64,000 nucleotides of DNA from Nematostella vectensis (taxonomy: Eukaryota; Cnidaria; Anthozoa; Actiniaria; Edwardsiidae): contig NC_064041.1 of assembly GCF_932526225.1 (NCBI RefSeq), positions 8,492,313 through 8,556,312 of the forward strand, read 5' to 3'. Shown here one piece after another: positions 34,491 to 45,992 of the stretch. The notes below the pieces were generated by a model, which did no database searches, was not told the origin of the DNA, and worked only from the letters and a program-made list of their open reading frames with translations. Within the stretch, counting starts at the first letter, position 1, and every line of letters starts with the position of its first letter. Both the position numbers and the translations under genes were made by a program.

Positions 34491-35578
34491 CTGGGGCCGG
34501 TTCCTGCCGATTAGCGCTAACCCAGGGTTAAATTAACCCTAACCCACGATTACATTTTTACCCCCAGATTAGTTCTATTCCCGAAACGCTTGTTAGCGCT
34601 AACTCTGGGTCAGTTTGGAGGTAAAATCTAACCCTGCTCACGAGTCATCCAGTTTTACAGTTGTGGCGTGTGAGACTGGGAACAATTAAGTATTTTTTTA
34701 TTTGGAGAAGGGGGGGGGGGGAGGATTGCCGGCACGGAAGAAATTATTTCTAAAGGAAAACAAGATTAAAAAATAAATTTACTAAATGAACAAAAAAAAA
34801 TAATAAATAAATAAATATATAAAAGGGAACTTATCGCCGTGTCATTATCCTTGTATGTTCTAAATGATTATAAAAACAAATTTTAGTCTTACCGATCTCA
34901 AAACCAATCAGCCCGGAAAAACTGGGAGTGTCTTGGTACTCCTCTATTATTTTTGCCGTGGCGGCGGATGGAGGCTTGGGTGCTGGACCCCCTCCGGTTT
35001 TGCCCCTCTCCCGCTTGAACTCTGAGTTCTCCCTCTTTGCTTGGGAGAGGAGGTTTTCCCATTTGTCTTTTACCTCTACAAGACTTCGTGGAGCAACTCC
35101 AACTGCGTTCACTTTATCCTTTATTTCCTCCCACACACTATTCTTTAATTTGTTTGTGACAACATTTGTCAACTTTGAATTTAGTATCTCTTTTTTCTCT
35201 GCCACCGACTCCGTGATAATGGTTATTTTCTCAATGGAAAAATTCGGCTTGCGCTTTGACTTCTTGGAGTCCATGTTTACGATCGGAAAAAAAAAATAAT
35301 CAAAAAGCCGAAAGCCGAAAAGGGCGCGAAAAGCGCGCGTTTGGCAGTTTTGTTTACGTCTTGGGAGTCCTGTGGTTGCTCGGAAAATCCCGCCAAACCG
35401 GTTTATGGCCGGTTTCTAGCTTGGAAGCCATTTCTTACCCAGTGTTTGTTAATCGGGGGTTAACTCGGCTTTCGGAAATGGTGAGTTGTCCTAGCTAACC
35501 TAGGATTGGCGAATTTTAACCCAGGGTTAGGCGCTAATCTAGGGTTAAGTTATTCGGCTTTTCAGGAACCGGCCCCAG
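34491..35578 (-). mobile_element. Harbinger-like DNA element with GGGGCCGGTTCCTG ends
   Basis: CTGGGGCCGGTTCCTG at 34491 is matched in reverse by CAGGAACCGGCCCCAG ending at 35578. Sub-terminal GTTAGCGCTAAC- and CCCAGGGTTA-like motifs occur at both ends. The interior encodes a Myb/SANT protein on the minus strand, the companion DNA-binding protein typical of Harbinger transposons. The nuclease transposase is absent, so the copy is an internally reduced element. A target duplication was not clear. Confidence 0.75.
34893..35274 (-). CDS. Myb/SANT-like DNA-binding protein (first exon) of the Harbinger-like element
   Basis: The protein starts MDSKKSKRKPNFSIEKITII and continues with a three-helix Myb/SANT-like domain: TNKLKNSVWEEIKDKVNAVG, then VAPRSLVEVKDKWENLLSQA. 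A KTGGGPAPKPPSAATAKIIE linker and DTPSFSGLIGFE follow. This is the pattern of the Myb_DNA-bind_5 family, common in transposon-derived genes such as NAIF1/MSANTD. After GFEI a GTAAGA donor at 34892-34888 suggests splicing to a further exon. Without splicing the frame runs to 34831. In Harbinger elements this protein carries the transposase to the element ends. The domain is intact here. Whether it is expressed is unknown. Confidence 0.75.
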
Positions 35579-36145
35579 GTTAGCTGTGGAGGGGATGTGC
35601 AGTCATAGATTTTACAGAAGTATATTTTTTTAAAATTGCTTTTGTGGTTGAGTGGGAGGGGCACAAAACAGTGTGCCCACCCTGAGTTGCATGCCTGTAC
35701 ATACCCAGTAAGCAGGGGCTCATAAGTAGGGGCAATCAACTTTAGGTGTCACGGCGTTTGCTACGATCAGGCTATTTTTTAAACGCGCGGATGAGCCAAT
35801 CAGATTCGACGTTTGTGTTGACGTTTTGGCTGAGCTCAACTGCACGCGCAATCTCAGACAAAAAGCTATGTTTTCGTTTTGGTACTTTAACTTTTGTTTC
35901 TTTTCTTTTATGTGAATTCAACCCTACCTACGACTTTTAATTCGCACGACCAACGTAAACGTAACGCGTCTAAAAATAGCCTGATCCTCGGAAACAACGT
36001 GCGAAGAAGACTAAAAAAACTAGGCTGGTTAAACGAACAAAATAACAACACGAAAAACCTTGCCCTAAATCGCAAATAATATATATATTTTTTTTTTGCA
36101 ATAATGATTTACTAATCAAAAACATATCGTTTTTAGGAAAAGTTT

Positions 36146-37235
36146 GTGATGTCTAGTCAACAGCCAACAAACCTGGCTAACCAATCAGAGTCCATCACAA
36201 CAATAAACCAATCAGATGGCTTGTCTAGCATAAACAACCAATCACAGCTTCGATACGTGTGGTCACCATTGCCTGCGCCTTTCCGGTGGATGTTTGCAAC
36301 TGTGCTGATTGTAATGGCTGTTTACTCGTGTTTCGAGAATGGGTTGGTTTTGTATTTGGTCAAGCCTCGATCTACAATGTATCTCATGGCGTTACAAAGA
36401 AGCCTGACACGATTTTTCATTCGTAGTGTGGCCTATTCAAGTATTTTTACAAGCCTAATTTCCACGCCTTTTTTTAGTAACTGAACTCTTTGGGGATTTT
36501 TTGAAAACCGATTGGGCATGCCGAGTTAATGTCTTTTTACTTTCTGTTTTTGTTCTTATCACTATCAGTAATTTCATAGTTATTGGAGTAGAAAGATACC
36601 TGATTGTCTACCATCCGACAAAGCTCCTAACGACCGTCAATTGCAAGAGACTCGTGAAAGCCTCGTGGCTGGTTGGTGGTTTAATGGCGGTGGCATACCC
36701 AACTTGGACCAGCGCCCTCAGAAGATTCAAAGTAGACGAAGGTCACTACACGCTGCGCAGTATATAATCCCTGGCATCGTGCTAGTGGTACTAAATATCC
36801 GCGTCCTCCATTTCCTGCACCGCCGCCGTCAAGAAGCCGCCCCTCTCCAAGCCAACTCTACTTTCAGCACCTAAAAAAGGTCTAAGTTGTTTCACTTAAA
36901 AGACAGCTAAATGTTCGCTCGCTGACCTTGGCCTTCGTCTTCCCTTACGCTGCTCCTATATTGTACTCCATTGTCAGGGCATTCTCCCCCACAAGAGTTC
37001 AAACACAGAAGCCCTTGTCTTGCGCTATGTGGCATTCACAATGTGCTACGCGAATAATACGGTAATCAATCCAGCAATCTACTTTTATTGCATGAAAGAA
37101 ATGCGGAGACGCGTTAAAAAAACACTGTCCCGCGGGTGCGAATGCTGTTTCACACTGGAAGCAGACCCCGTCCCTTGGATGCGGCCTAAGAATCTGACGC
37201 AGAAAAAACTAGAAGCGAAACCGCCATGCATCTGA
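36146..37235 (+). pseudogene. class A GPCR pseudogene, several frame breaks
   Basis: Receptor parts appear in order but in different frames. 36146-36484: TM1 (VLIVMAVYSCFENGLVLYL) and a damaged TM2, then stop. 36501-36767: TM3 ending VERYLIVYHP (the DRY equivalent) and TM4 (KASWLVGGLMAVAYP). 36750-36874: TM5 (IIPGIVLVVLNIRVLHFL), then stop. About 36895-37235: TM6-like sequence, then TM7 with VINPAIYFYCMKEMRRR, the NPxxY motif. At least three frame changes and two stops break it. No intron signals explain them. Neither intact GPCR in this window is an obvious parent; the wording of TM3 and TM7 differs from both. Confidence 0.8.
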
Positions 37236-37401
37236 TTGCCTGCTTAAAATTATAAACATTGCTGATAAGCTTAGTCCTCTTGATATGAACTATTGTTGCA
37301 TGAAATTCGAATTACTGATTGCTGGAAGGTACCTAGCGCAACTATGTTGATGAAGAACCCATCCTTACTCAAAAATTACTTATGCTGATTGCTGAAAGGT
37401 T

Positions 37402-37600
37402 TTAACGCAAAAGCATTACAACTGACAAAAACGCGCATTTTCTAGAATAGCGTGCACTGTCTCGCGCAGTGTCTCGCGCCACTATTCTGATGTAATTAAG
37501 CTTGTTACGATTCACCTTCTTCAGTCTGCCCTGAAGAAGTCTTATTAAAGACGAAAATTTGGCAGAGTCGATTTCCAGTTTTTGGTGTATTGTATTCATT
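37402..37600 (+). mobile_element. Penelope-derived fragment with hammerhead-like motif, copy 1
   Basis: TTACAACTGACAAAAACGCG with CATTTTCTAGAATAGCG matches the 3' region of the Penelope relic at 9040-9080. It is followed by CTCGCGCCACTATTCTGATG and TAATTAAGCTTGTTACG and the hammerhead-like motif at 37525. Relative to copy 2 the first block is inverted while the rest is direct, so the locus was rearranged. Confidence 0.65.
37525..37566 (+). ncRNA. hammerhead-like motif (minimal type I), best copy
   Basis: Parts in order: TCTGCC and GGCAGA form a perfect 6-bp helix I. CTGAAGA fits the CUGANGA core. GTCTT-ATTA-AAGAC is a perfect 5-bp helix II with a 4-base loop. GAAA is the second core strand. 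AATT gives a 2-bp palindromic helix III, leaving U at the cleavage position (NUH) just before GGCAGA. One departure: an extra A between CTGAAGA and helix II. Hammerheads with very short helix III are known from Penelope-like elements and are thought to cleave as dimers. Confidence 0.6.
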
Positions 37601-37811
37601 GTTCTGATCGCGACAGTTTGGGCTTTTTGATTCTATTCGTATTGATTTTCCCGAGGACTGGTGGAGGAAGGATTCTACAAACACATCAACTTAAAGAAAA
37701 AAAAATCAAGATATTTACATCATTAGCATTTTTTGGCAGATTGTCAGCTTTTATAGGCGTGGCTACGAAAGGACTCATTATTAAGAAGACGGCAAATAAA
37801 GGGCATATTTC

Positions 37812-38000
37812 GGAAATTCTTTTTATCCATAGCGCGAGCTATTCTAGAAAATGCGCGTTTTTGTCAGTTGTAATGCTTTTGCGTCTCGCGCCACTATTCT
37901 GATGTAATTAAGCTTGTTACGATTCACCTTCTTCAGTCTGCCCTGAAGAAGTCTTATTAAAGACGAAAATTTGGCGATTTCCAGTTTTTGGTGTATTATA
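37812..38000 (+). mobile_element. Penelope-derived fragment with hammerhead-like motif, copy 2
   Basis: ATTCTTTTTATCCATAGCGC, GCGCGTTTTTGTCAGTTGTAA-type sequence, then CTCGCGCCACTATTCTGATG and the motif at 37937. This order matches the 3' side of the GIY-YIG relic at 9030-9560 and ties the motif to that element family. Confidence 0.65.
37937..37974 (+). ncRNA. hammerhead-like motif, 3' truncated
   Basis: Identical to the 37525 copy up to ATTTGGC, but the 3' helix I strand is cut by a deletion (AGAGTC lost), so helix I has only three pairs. Core strands and helix II are intact. Confidence 0.55.
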
Positions 38001-38076
38001 TCTGTGAAGAAATATAATACAGATCTTACACCAGAAATCTCCAAAAATCTTTTTTCCATTTGGAAATAGCGCATAG

Positions 38077-38340
38077 TCAAGCAAAATTTTGGGGCGCGTT
38101 TTGATTGTTTGGCTTTAACGCGCGATATAAAAAAAAATAAAATAAAAGACTTAAAACCAGCATTATTATGATGTCATACCCTCTCGGAATATCTTCAAAT
38201 CCGTTTTTATTAAAGACTAACGCATTCATGTGACGCAAATCACCTGAGTCATCATCAGAAACCCCTGAGGAATCAATCATTTTTTTTTTCATAGCGTCAC
38301 GGTTTATTTGTAAAAGCATCCGAACAAACTGATCATTCAT
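38077..38340 (-). CDS. possible small membrane protein, 87 residues
   Basis: A single open frame starts MNDQFVRMLLQINRDAMKKK, passes through an acidic Ser/Asp segment (SSGVSDDDSGDL), and ends with one hydrophobic helix (YDIIIMLVLSLLFYFFLYRA) and a short polar tail (LKPNNQNAPQNFA). The layout, a soluble N-terminus plus a C-terminal anchor, is like a tail-anchored or small integral membrane protein. I do not recognise a family. No clear polyadenylation signal follows, and the stop is next to the Penelope-derived fragment, so it may be chance. Confidence 0.4.
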   Translation of the reverse strand: MNDQFVRMLLQINRDAMKKKMIDSSGVSDDDSGDLRHMNALVFNKNGFEDIPRGYDIIIMLVLSLLFYFFLYRALKPNNQNAPQNFA

Positions 38341-40490
38341 TTTAAACAGGCTTTAATTCCTAAGTTTGAGTGGCCGAAACAAGTGCAAGGAGGCGCTTAG
38401 CGAAACATTACCGGCATTTTCTTGTCGCGAGTGTGACAGACATCCATTCTTATTATTATTTTCTATGAATATACTTATAAGAAAATAAGCTTGCGTTGGT
38501 TACTACGCAAAGTGCTAAGCCTTCAGCCTCTTAAAACACCCAGCGTCTTTTCTCTTACGTTTTACCAGGCTTATTGCTCAATATTGTCCCATTAATCTTC
38601 GAGTTGGTGTTCAAAGTTCGAATGTTCGAATCTCAAATCAAATGTCTAGTCAAGACGGAAGCTTAGCTTTGTCACGTGCAATATTGCATCCCTAGTGGAA
38701 ACCCGCGGGAGATATAATAATAACGTTTAATCGCTAGTACCACAGAACTGCACAGTCTCGCACACAATCAACAATTTAACACCAACAAGACGTCTTGAGA
38801 TGCAGAAATCTGAAATATAGCCAGGAGCTGTACGACCTTTCTGTACCAGCCAGTACAAGTAAGTTATTCAGTACCAAGTTTTTCTCGGTTGATTTTGAAA
38901 AAAAGAAAACTCACAAAGTTCATTCAAATTTTTTCTCGTTTTGAATAAAAGCACGTTCCGGGGAAAATATTAAAAAAAGATGTGAATCACAAATGTTTTT
39001 TTCTTGTTTATGTTTCTATCAATGTTTGGTTTTATCTCATCTTTTTTTCTTTTCTTTTATTCATTTTTTTTCTTCCTAAGGCGCATTCGATCACCGCCAT
39101 ATGGAGTACACCCTAGAAGTTTTTAAATTATTTTCAAAGATTAAAAAAGATTTTTTTTGCGATAAGAGAAAGCGCAAGTTTTTCCAAATTCTCATTTTGT
39201 GAGAATTGGTAACAAAAAACAAAGATATATAACCAAATTATGTTTTACTCGGCTTTTCTGAGGTTGATAGCTGACTGAAACGTTTATTTTGATACCATGT
39301 GTGCTTTTCTAATTCATTATCGGTAGTTTTACTTCAATGATCCACCATTTGGCTTTGGAAACCTCGCGAAAGACAAAAGAGTGGGGAAATACAGATTTTT
39401 CTAGAAAACCAAAGTCTAGTATAGAGTGGCACTTTGTCTGTTTTAATTCCTCTGAAAGTATATGTTTTCAATTGCCCACTCATTTTTTTCGCAAAAAAAA
39501 CCCTGCTTATTTTGTCTGGACAATTCCGATTTACATTTTCCAACTGCTTATCCGCTTTCTGGTTATTACTTTTGGTGTTTTTTTTTTTTTATTGGTCAGC
39601 GCCTTGCGCAGAAATGGCGTAATTTGAGCCATACGAGTGCTGACCAATGAATCCACTTCAAGGAGCTTGAATGACGGAAGCAAAAAAGGGGACATATTGC
39701 AGTTGATTTACCCTTTTCGTATGCAATTGAGTGTTTGTGTGCAACCCTCAGACGGGTCTGATAGGCTTTAACTTAAGATCTAGTTTTTCTTGTATCATTT
39801 TGATACTTTTACAAAACCAAGTACTCAGATATTGTTTTTCAGACAGTCATATAATTATTCACTGATTGCTTAGCTACTGAACACTCCCCCACTTAGCTTA
39901 GCATCCCTATTGCTTACTCCTTTATCATCTCATTACCAATATCGTCACACTTTATGCGCTAATATATCCTATATTTCAGCCAACTTTAACTTTACTCATC
40001 AATCATTCTGTCTCCTGATAGGTCAATTATGGACGGAGCTTTTCAAAAGTAATGGGGGGTGGGGAAGTTTTAGTCGTGCATGTTTTTTTTCCCTTGTCTC
40101 TAAGACTTGCGTGCATTTTTTTATTTTTGTCTGGTTTGGGCTGCATGCATTTTTTTCTTCTTTAGGCTTTTTATCATGTATGATTTTTTTTTTCCTTCCC
40201 CCCCCCCCCCCCTCCTCCATCACTTTTCTAATGGTCCGTCTTTTTTTTTTACAGCGTTAGAATAAGCTTTTTGTTATGTCATAGCGTTGTATGCGTCTAA
40301 GTACTCGCGAGATATCAGTATACTGGTATACAGTGCCAAATCCGGCCTTCAATTCTAATTGAAAAACAAAATCTGCAATGGAACCGCACTCCCATTCTAC
40401 ACGGGTATTGTTGTGTCTGAAATTATATTGAATTGTGTTGTCTTAGTTCTCTTATTCTTCCCTGGTTAAAATATCAATGCACTTTCTCTG
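38341..40490. other. gene-free stretch
   Basis: AT-rich with T-rich runs and a poly-C run near 40199-40211. No exon or RNA gene could be supported. Confidence 0.45.
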
Positions 40491-40730
40491 GCGCTTTCCC
40501 AGGATTGGCCGAGGGGGTGTGTAGTCTTAGGTATCATATGGAAAAAGGATAGTACTTTCTCTGCATAAACCAGGATTGGCCGAGGGGGTGTGTAGTCTTA
40601 GGTATCATATGGAAAAAAGGATAGTACTTTCTGTGGCGCTTTCCCAGGATTGGCCGAGGGGATGTGTAGTCTTAGGTATCATATGGAAAAAGGATAGTAC
40701 TTTCTCTGCATAAACCAGGAAAATGGCTAA
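40491..40730 (+). repeat. tandem copies of a 3-unit repeat from the poly-G element family
   Basis: Three units start CCAGGATTGGCCGAGGGG and continue TGTGTAGTCTTAGGTATCAT and GGAAAAAGGATAGTACTTTC. Spacing alternates slightly because CGCTTTC and GCATAAAC variants lie between them. The same words occur in dispersed copies at 53740 and 57370. Confidence 0.75.
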
Positions 40731-40735
40731 AAGTT

Positions 40736-41031
40736 CAGGCCCGTGTCCAGGGGGGTGCAGGGAGTGCGAACGCATCCCCACCCCCACAACGGCCAAAAGT
40801 CCACTTTTGGTTCTCAATAGATGTGCTATTTGTAGACAAAACTAAAAATCATAAGCTAGATCACTCTGGTATGTAGCCAAATTCGACAAACGTCGAATGT
40901 CACGTGGAGATACTGCAAGGGCAGGTGGTTAGATTTTTATGAGAGACTTACCTCCCCTTCCCCCCCCCCCCCCCCGGAAAAATAAGGTCCACTTTTTCGA
41001 ATTTCGCAGAAAAATCTTGGGTACGGGCCTG
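40736..41031. mobile_element. poly-G element family, about 296 bp copy
   Basis: Ends CAGGCCCGTGTCCAGG and, inverted, CTTGGGTACGGGCCTG. Shortly inside the ends lie GGGG-rich or CCCC-rich runs (poly-C at 40961). The interior (GTCCACTTTTGG, TTTGTAGACAAAACT, GATCACTCTGGTATGTAGCC) matches the 50498 copy in reverse. Confidence 0.75.
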
Positions 41032-44000
41032 AAATTAGAGCTAAATATCAAAGTTACGTTTTAAGCACTGCGAAAAACGATGCGAAAAAAAGCTAAGTGA
41101 TAAGTATCTGTATTTTTAAACATGAACAGGCCAATATTAAGAACCATAGCGTGGCTAGCGCTTTCTTAGGAATGACCGTTCTCAAACGATATTAATGTTT
41201 AAAGTACTTATCTAGTGTCTAGTTCTTTGAAACTGATGATTCTGTCAAAGTAAATTTGCATTACCATAGAAATTAGAAATGTTTATTCAGCACCATAATA
41301 TCGACAAATCACAAATTCCGTTATATCGTAAAGATAACGGAAAACACACGGTTTGATGCGATTTCTATAAAATCCCGATCTTATCAAATGTTTTGGGTTT
41401 AAGGCCAAGTAAAAACAACTCTTAACTTCTCCATATCAGATCATGGATTTATCAAATTAATGAAAATGGTCTGCTTTACAAGAAACTGCTTTTCAAAGGA
41501 ATTCAAGCAAAACGTTTTCTTGACAATGTTGCCCGTGCGAATGAATGGGGTATGGGAGGAGGCGGTCTATCCCTTTTACACCTGAACCTCGTATTTAAAG
41601 AGCTCTTATCAGCCGCACGTGTTGTTATTAATTTGATTTGATATTAGAAGAAAAAAACCAATTGATGAAATTTCGAATGAAACAACAACTTTCTTTTACC
41701 AAATTCAACCAAAACTACAACCAATTATTTTCCCAAATCGCACGATGGATGCTATCTAATACTTCCTAATTTCCTAGATGTGCAAATGGTGCCTAAACCA
41801 GTAACGGGTTTTAAAAAGTTTCTTCCAGGCGCCATTTTGGCATCCTAGGAATTTTCTTAGGAAACATCCATTTCCACTGGCTGATCTTGAGAGAGTGATA
41901 GCGAAGTCTGATGTGAAATCAGGCGCCTTCTAAATTAGTTTCTTTCTCATCATTGATACGTCAACAAAGATGTTTACCCGCATATACATACGTACACGCC
42001 GGCGTTTTGCGCGCTTTCATTGGAAGATTATGTGACTATGTAAAAGATGTACTGTAAACCCCCTTCATTCTCCATCGAAGGGAGCAGGTAAGGGCGTTGT
42101 CTTTCTGATTTTCGGGGTGCGAGAACCCCATTTTTCATTAAAAACACTGTATTTGAGCCAATCTCAGGGTGAGGGAAATGCCGGGGTGGCGCCGGAAACT
42201 CGAAGAATACTTTCGTTGGGAGTAGGGGGGGAGGGGATGTGTCTTTTCTTGAATATCATTTAAGAAGGACTTATTTCCCGACACCACCTGGGCGGTTGTT
42301 ATTTTTCAGTTTTCTTGAAATTTTATTGACCAAAGAATTTCTTTATCAAATTCAAGAATATTCTATAATTATTTCAATCGGCCCCAATTTCATTAAAATA
42401 AGAAATAAATCATCCACAAGGTTGAAGTGTTCGAAAGCAGCTGCACTGACGTCTCGCGCATTAGCTTTTCATTGGAGCTTTATTTCCAAAACGCCTACGC
42501 AGACTACCTAGTCTTTCTACAATCTGTCTGTAGTCTCTCTAAGGGCGCGTTTTTTAACTCGTGATTCCGGAATGAGAATGATAGAATAGAAAAAAGCGCG
42601 CGTTCGTTTATCTCGCGTTTCCATCCCGGAATAGAATGAAGGCCATTCCACCCGTTTTGCTACCTGTAGCAGAATGACTCGAATGTCATTCTGAACATTC
42701 TCTACCAACCATTCCCATTCCAGAATGATAGGAAAAAAACGCACTCTAAGTATACCATGATGAAAAGAAGAAAGACCACGTTTTGTTCATTTGGAGTTTG
42801 TGTTTGCGTTTATACTGTTTTTTTTACCTCTGTCTTCGGTGTCCATATAAGCGCGAAGTTTATAAAAATAAGTATCTATAAATGTGTGTTTAAGAGTGAG
42901 ATACTTGTTGCTCGAAAAGACGGCAATACATGAGCTTCACTGGGTACCAGTCTCTCGCTCAGTCGTACCCAGTGTATAAATTCATACCTAATTTACAGTA
43001 TTTTCAAAGAGTGCTATGTTTATAGGAAATACGTTTTTCAAAATAATATAAATATATTGTAAACACATAAGCTAGCTCACCATGAGTAGTCTTCATAATC
43101 ATGGCTTTTTTACTCGTTTCTTTAGTTATTCCAGTTTTATACTTGAAAAATGAATGGGCGGTTTGATTCTTATTCAATCACGGCGACTTGGCGGTGACGC
43201 TTACTGAGAAACGTGCACGTTTTATAGGATCGTGTTTACTATTTGCGTATTTTTAAATTAAAAGTGCATTTTCACAAACTACGTGCGGCCGTAATTATAC
43301 TCAATAAAAGCGATACAATTCCATCAACATCCTCTTACATATCATATAAATGTTCCTTCATTTTTATTTACAAAAAACACCGCCGCACGTCCCAAAACAC
43401 CGGCTTTTTTAAATCCCTGATAGAAAAATACAAAGCAAAAAGTCGACTTTAGTTTTGTAAGCAAACGATTGGAAAATTCAATTAAAAATACTTTGTTCTT
43501 TTGTGTTCTTTTAAGTGGTCCAGAACTAAATCTTACCCAAGTCTTACCGGTCTAATTTCCGTTTAAATAAACCATTTTTAATTTCAAAATGAGTGTGATA
43601 TAGTAAAGTGACAAGGCTGCAAATGTGTCTTCTTTTACCAACACGGAGCTGTTTCCATTTAAAACGGTGTTAATAAACAGAGATTCTACCTTAATTATCA
43701 GAAAAGGGTTGAGACTATCATAACAACAATTTCCGAAAAAATTCGCATGATTTTATCTTTTCTGACATTAGATGAGACGCAAAAGCCATTGTGTTTTTTT
43801 ATCTCAAAATTCCAATGAAGAACATCAATTGGACCGAATATGAATATTCGCTACATTTGGTAAGGAAAAATGGTAAATTCTTTTGAATGAAATAAATGAA
43901 ATGCATGGTGTTTACAATGAAATCTCACCTTTGAATATGTTCTAATGAAAGAAAAAAATGATCAATCGGGACCCCCTCTCTCCTTGTGTTGCGTAAAAAA

Positions 44001-45992
44001 TTGTAATTGTCTAATTTTTTTTTTGAAAAAAAAGCAGTAATCAAATTACAGTTTTAAAAGGATTCAATGTGTTTATTCCTTATCTAAAGGGGAGATACAA
44101 CCTTAAGGCAACGTAGAAATTAAACAACTTAGTGAAAAGGCTATTGTAAATAAATGGAGAGTTGGAGTGGCTTGAAAAAATCCTACAATGACAAAAAAAA
44201 ATGTATTTTTCAGCTATAGGGTGATGAATAGAACTCAGACATCTACTGTTTGGCGTTAAATAGGGGTTAAGTTGAATTGAAAATAAAGGAAATCTTTCTG
44301 GAAAAAAATACTTTCTTATTTGGATATCCTCAATTTACAGCGCTTGTGTGAGCCTGTTATTCAAATTCCTCTCTTTGTGGCATATACGACGATGGATTTT
44401 GCCTATTGGACTCAGTAAAAGTTCTTCCGGACACAAAAGTCTTAATAGAATAATATTGCAAAAAAAAAAAGGCTGCTTTAGTGGCATCTCACGCTCTCGG
44501 TCACCTCTTAAAAATCACTATTTTTGTCTGCAAAGCGTTTTTGAGTCCACTATCAAATCTTTGAGTAGCGCGGTATGAAAGACATTTTAAGCGTTAAGAT
44601 AAATGAACATGATATTTATATTACATCGAGTTTAACTTTAAGTTATGTTTCAATAAGAACAAAAGATTATCATACAGATCACATGCTCCATTGTTTTTGT
44701 TTTTGTATAAAGAGACAGGGAACGTTGTATATAATGAAACCCGGCTTAAAATATAATCTTCATTTTCCTTTCCATAACTTGGACAATTTCGAAATCTAAT
44801 TGTATTTGACAGCCGTTGGTTTTCGTGTGTGACAGTTTGACATTCATGATATATTGATCTGTCCACGGATGAAGTCAGGCAGACTGTCACAGGCCAACAT
44901 CACCGTGGCAGCTGGTGCACCACTGTTTGTTAGACTCTCGAAAAAGTACCTTTTTTCTAGAGAAAGACAGTCATAATTGAAAGCAAAGAGGAAGCCTTCG
45001 ATTTCTCCTTCTCTTTCACGCAGCAGCCAAATGCCAAACTGTTTTCTCTCGAGATACAGTATTGCACTGTTGGAGACGTCAAGGTAAAAAACGCATGGTG
45101 GAGGTGATATCTATCACATTAGCACGTCAGAAGCCATTACTCTCTAAACCACGGCTTCTCGATGGCATTTGAGTTATCAAGTTGAAGTTAAAAGAAAAGT
45201 ACAAATGTAAAGGAGAGTCCTTCTTCAATTCGAGCAATCAAGTACTTGGAAATATAGTTAGCAAGCCAAAGGGGAAATTCACCACCGTGTTTACATCAAG
45301 TGTTGGAAAGCTCTTGGATTGTTTGAGAGAAAAAGGAAACAGCCAAAAAGCTGAGTATACACTCATTCTCATAGCTATCACTGAGAAAGGGGGAAACAAA
45401 GAGAGATAGATTTACAACGGTCGGATTTTGTCAAATATAAAACGACGTTCAATGATCACTTCCTGAACCGTAGACGTAACTTCCAGACAACGGTGCGCTA
45501 CTGAAAAAGAATCCAGACTCCCACTCATTGCCAAACGTATCAACTTCAACAATCAAAGAAAATCACTATTTCCTTACAAGAAGTCTTTGTTTCAGGGTGT
45601 GATTCGCTTTTTAAACAAGCGAAAAAAGGGTTAAAGGTTTTGTGTTTCGCACACCTCTCAGTTGGGGGGTCTACTTATCACATCCCTGCGACAAAACAAA
45701 GTAAAATACAATACTGAGATTGAAGGAGCATTTTGCGTGGATAAGCCCGTAAGCACGGCAGACGCACGTTATCAAAAGATTTGAGCTTCCTTTGACAAAA
45801 ATAAAATCTTAAGTACTATCACCATCAGTTGTACTGATGTGCTGATTGCAACATTAGCAAAATACCAGAGGCGATTCGGATTGGATGAGGTCACGCCTAG
45901 AAGTTTAATGCACTCAACCATTGATTAGAACTTTTGCGGTTATCAATTGAGGTGGAATACGATAAAAAAAAGCCGCACAACGTCTCACCGGT
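41032..45992. other. gene-free stretch upstream of second GPCR
   Basis: AT-rich; no exon with credible splice sites. Around 42541-42750 there is an imperfect palindrome: AAGGGCGCGTTTTTTAACTC with a CATTCTATTCC-rich centre and AAAAAACGCACTCTAAG at the other end, so a small inverted-repeat element is likely there. The last few hundred bases should include the GPCR promoter. Confidence 0.45.

Noticed and set aside
37402-38080. Minus-strand frames sharing SSLIRLLQGRLKKVNRNK
   Set aside because: Shared only because both span copies of the same Penelope-derived repeat; the words translate the hammerhead-like segment backwards.
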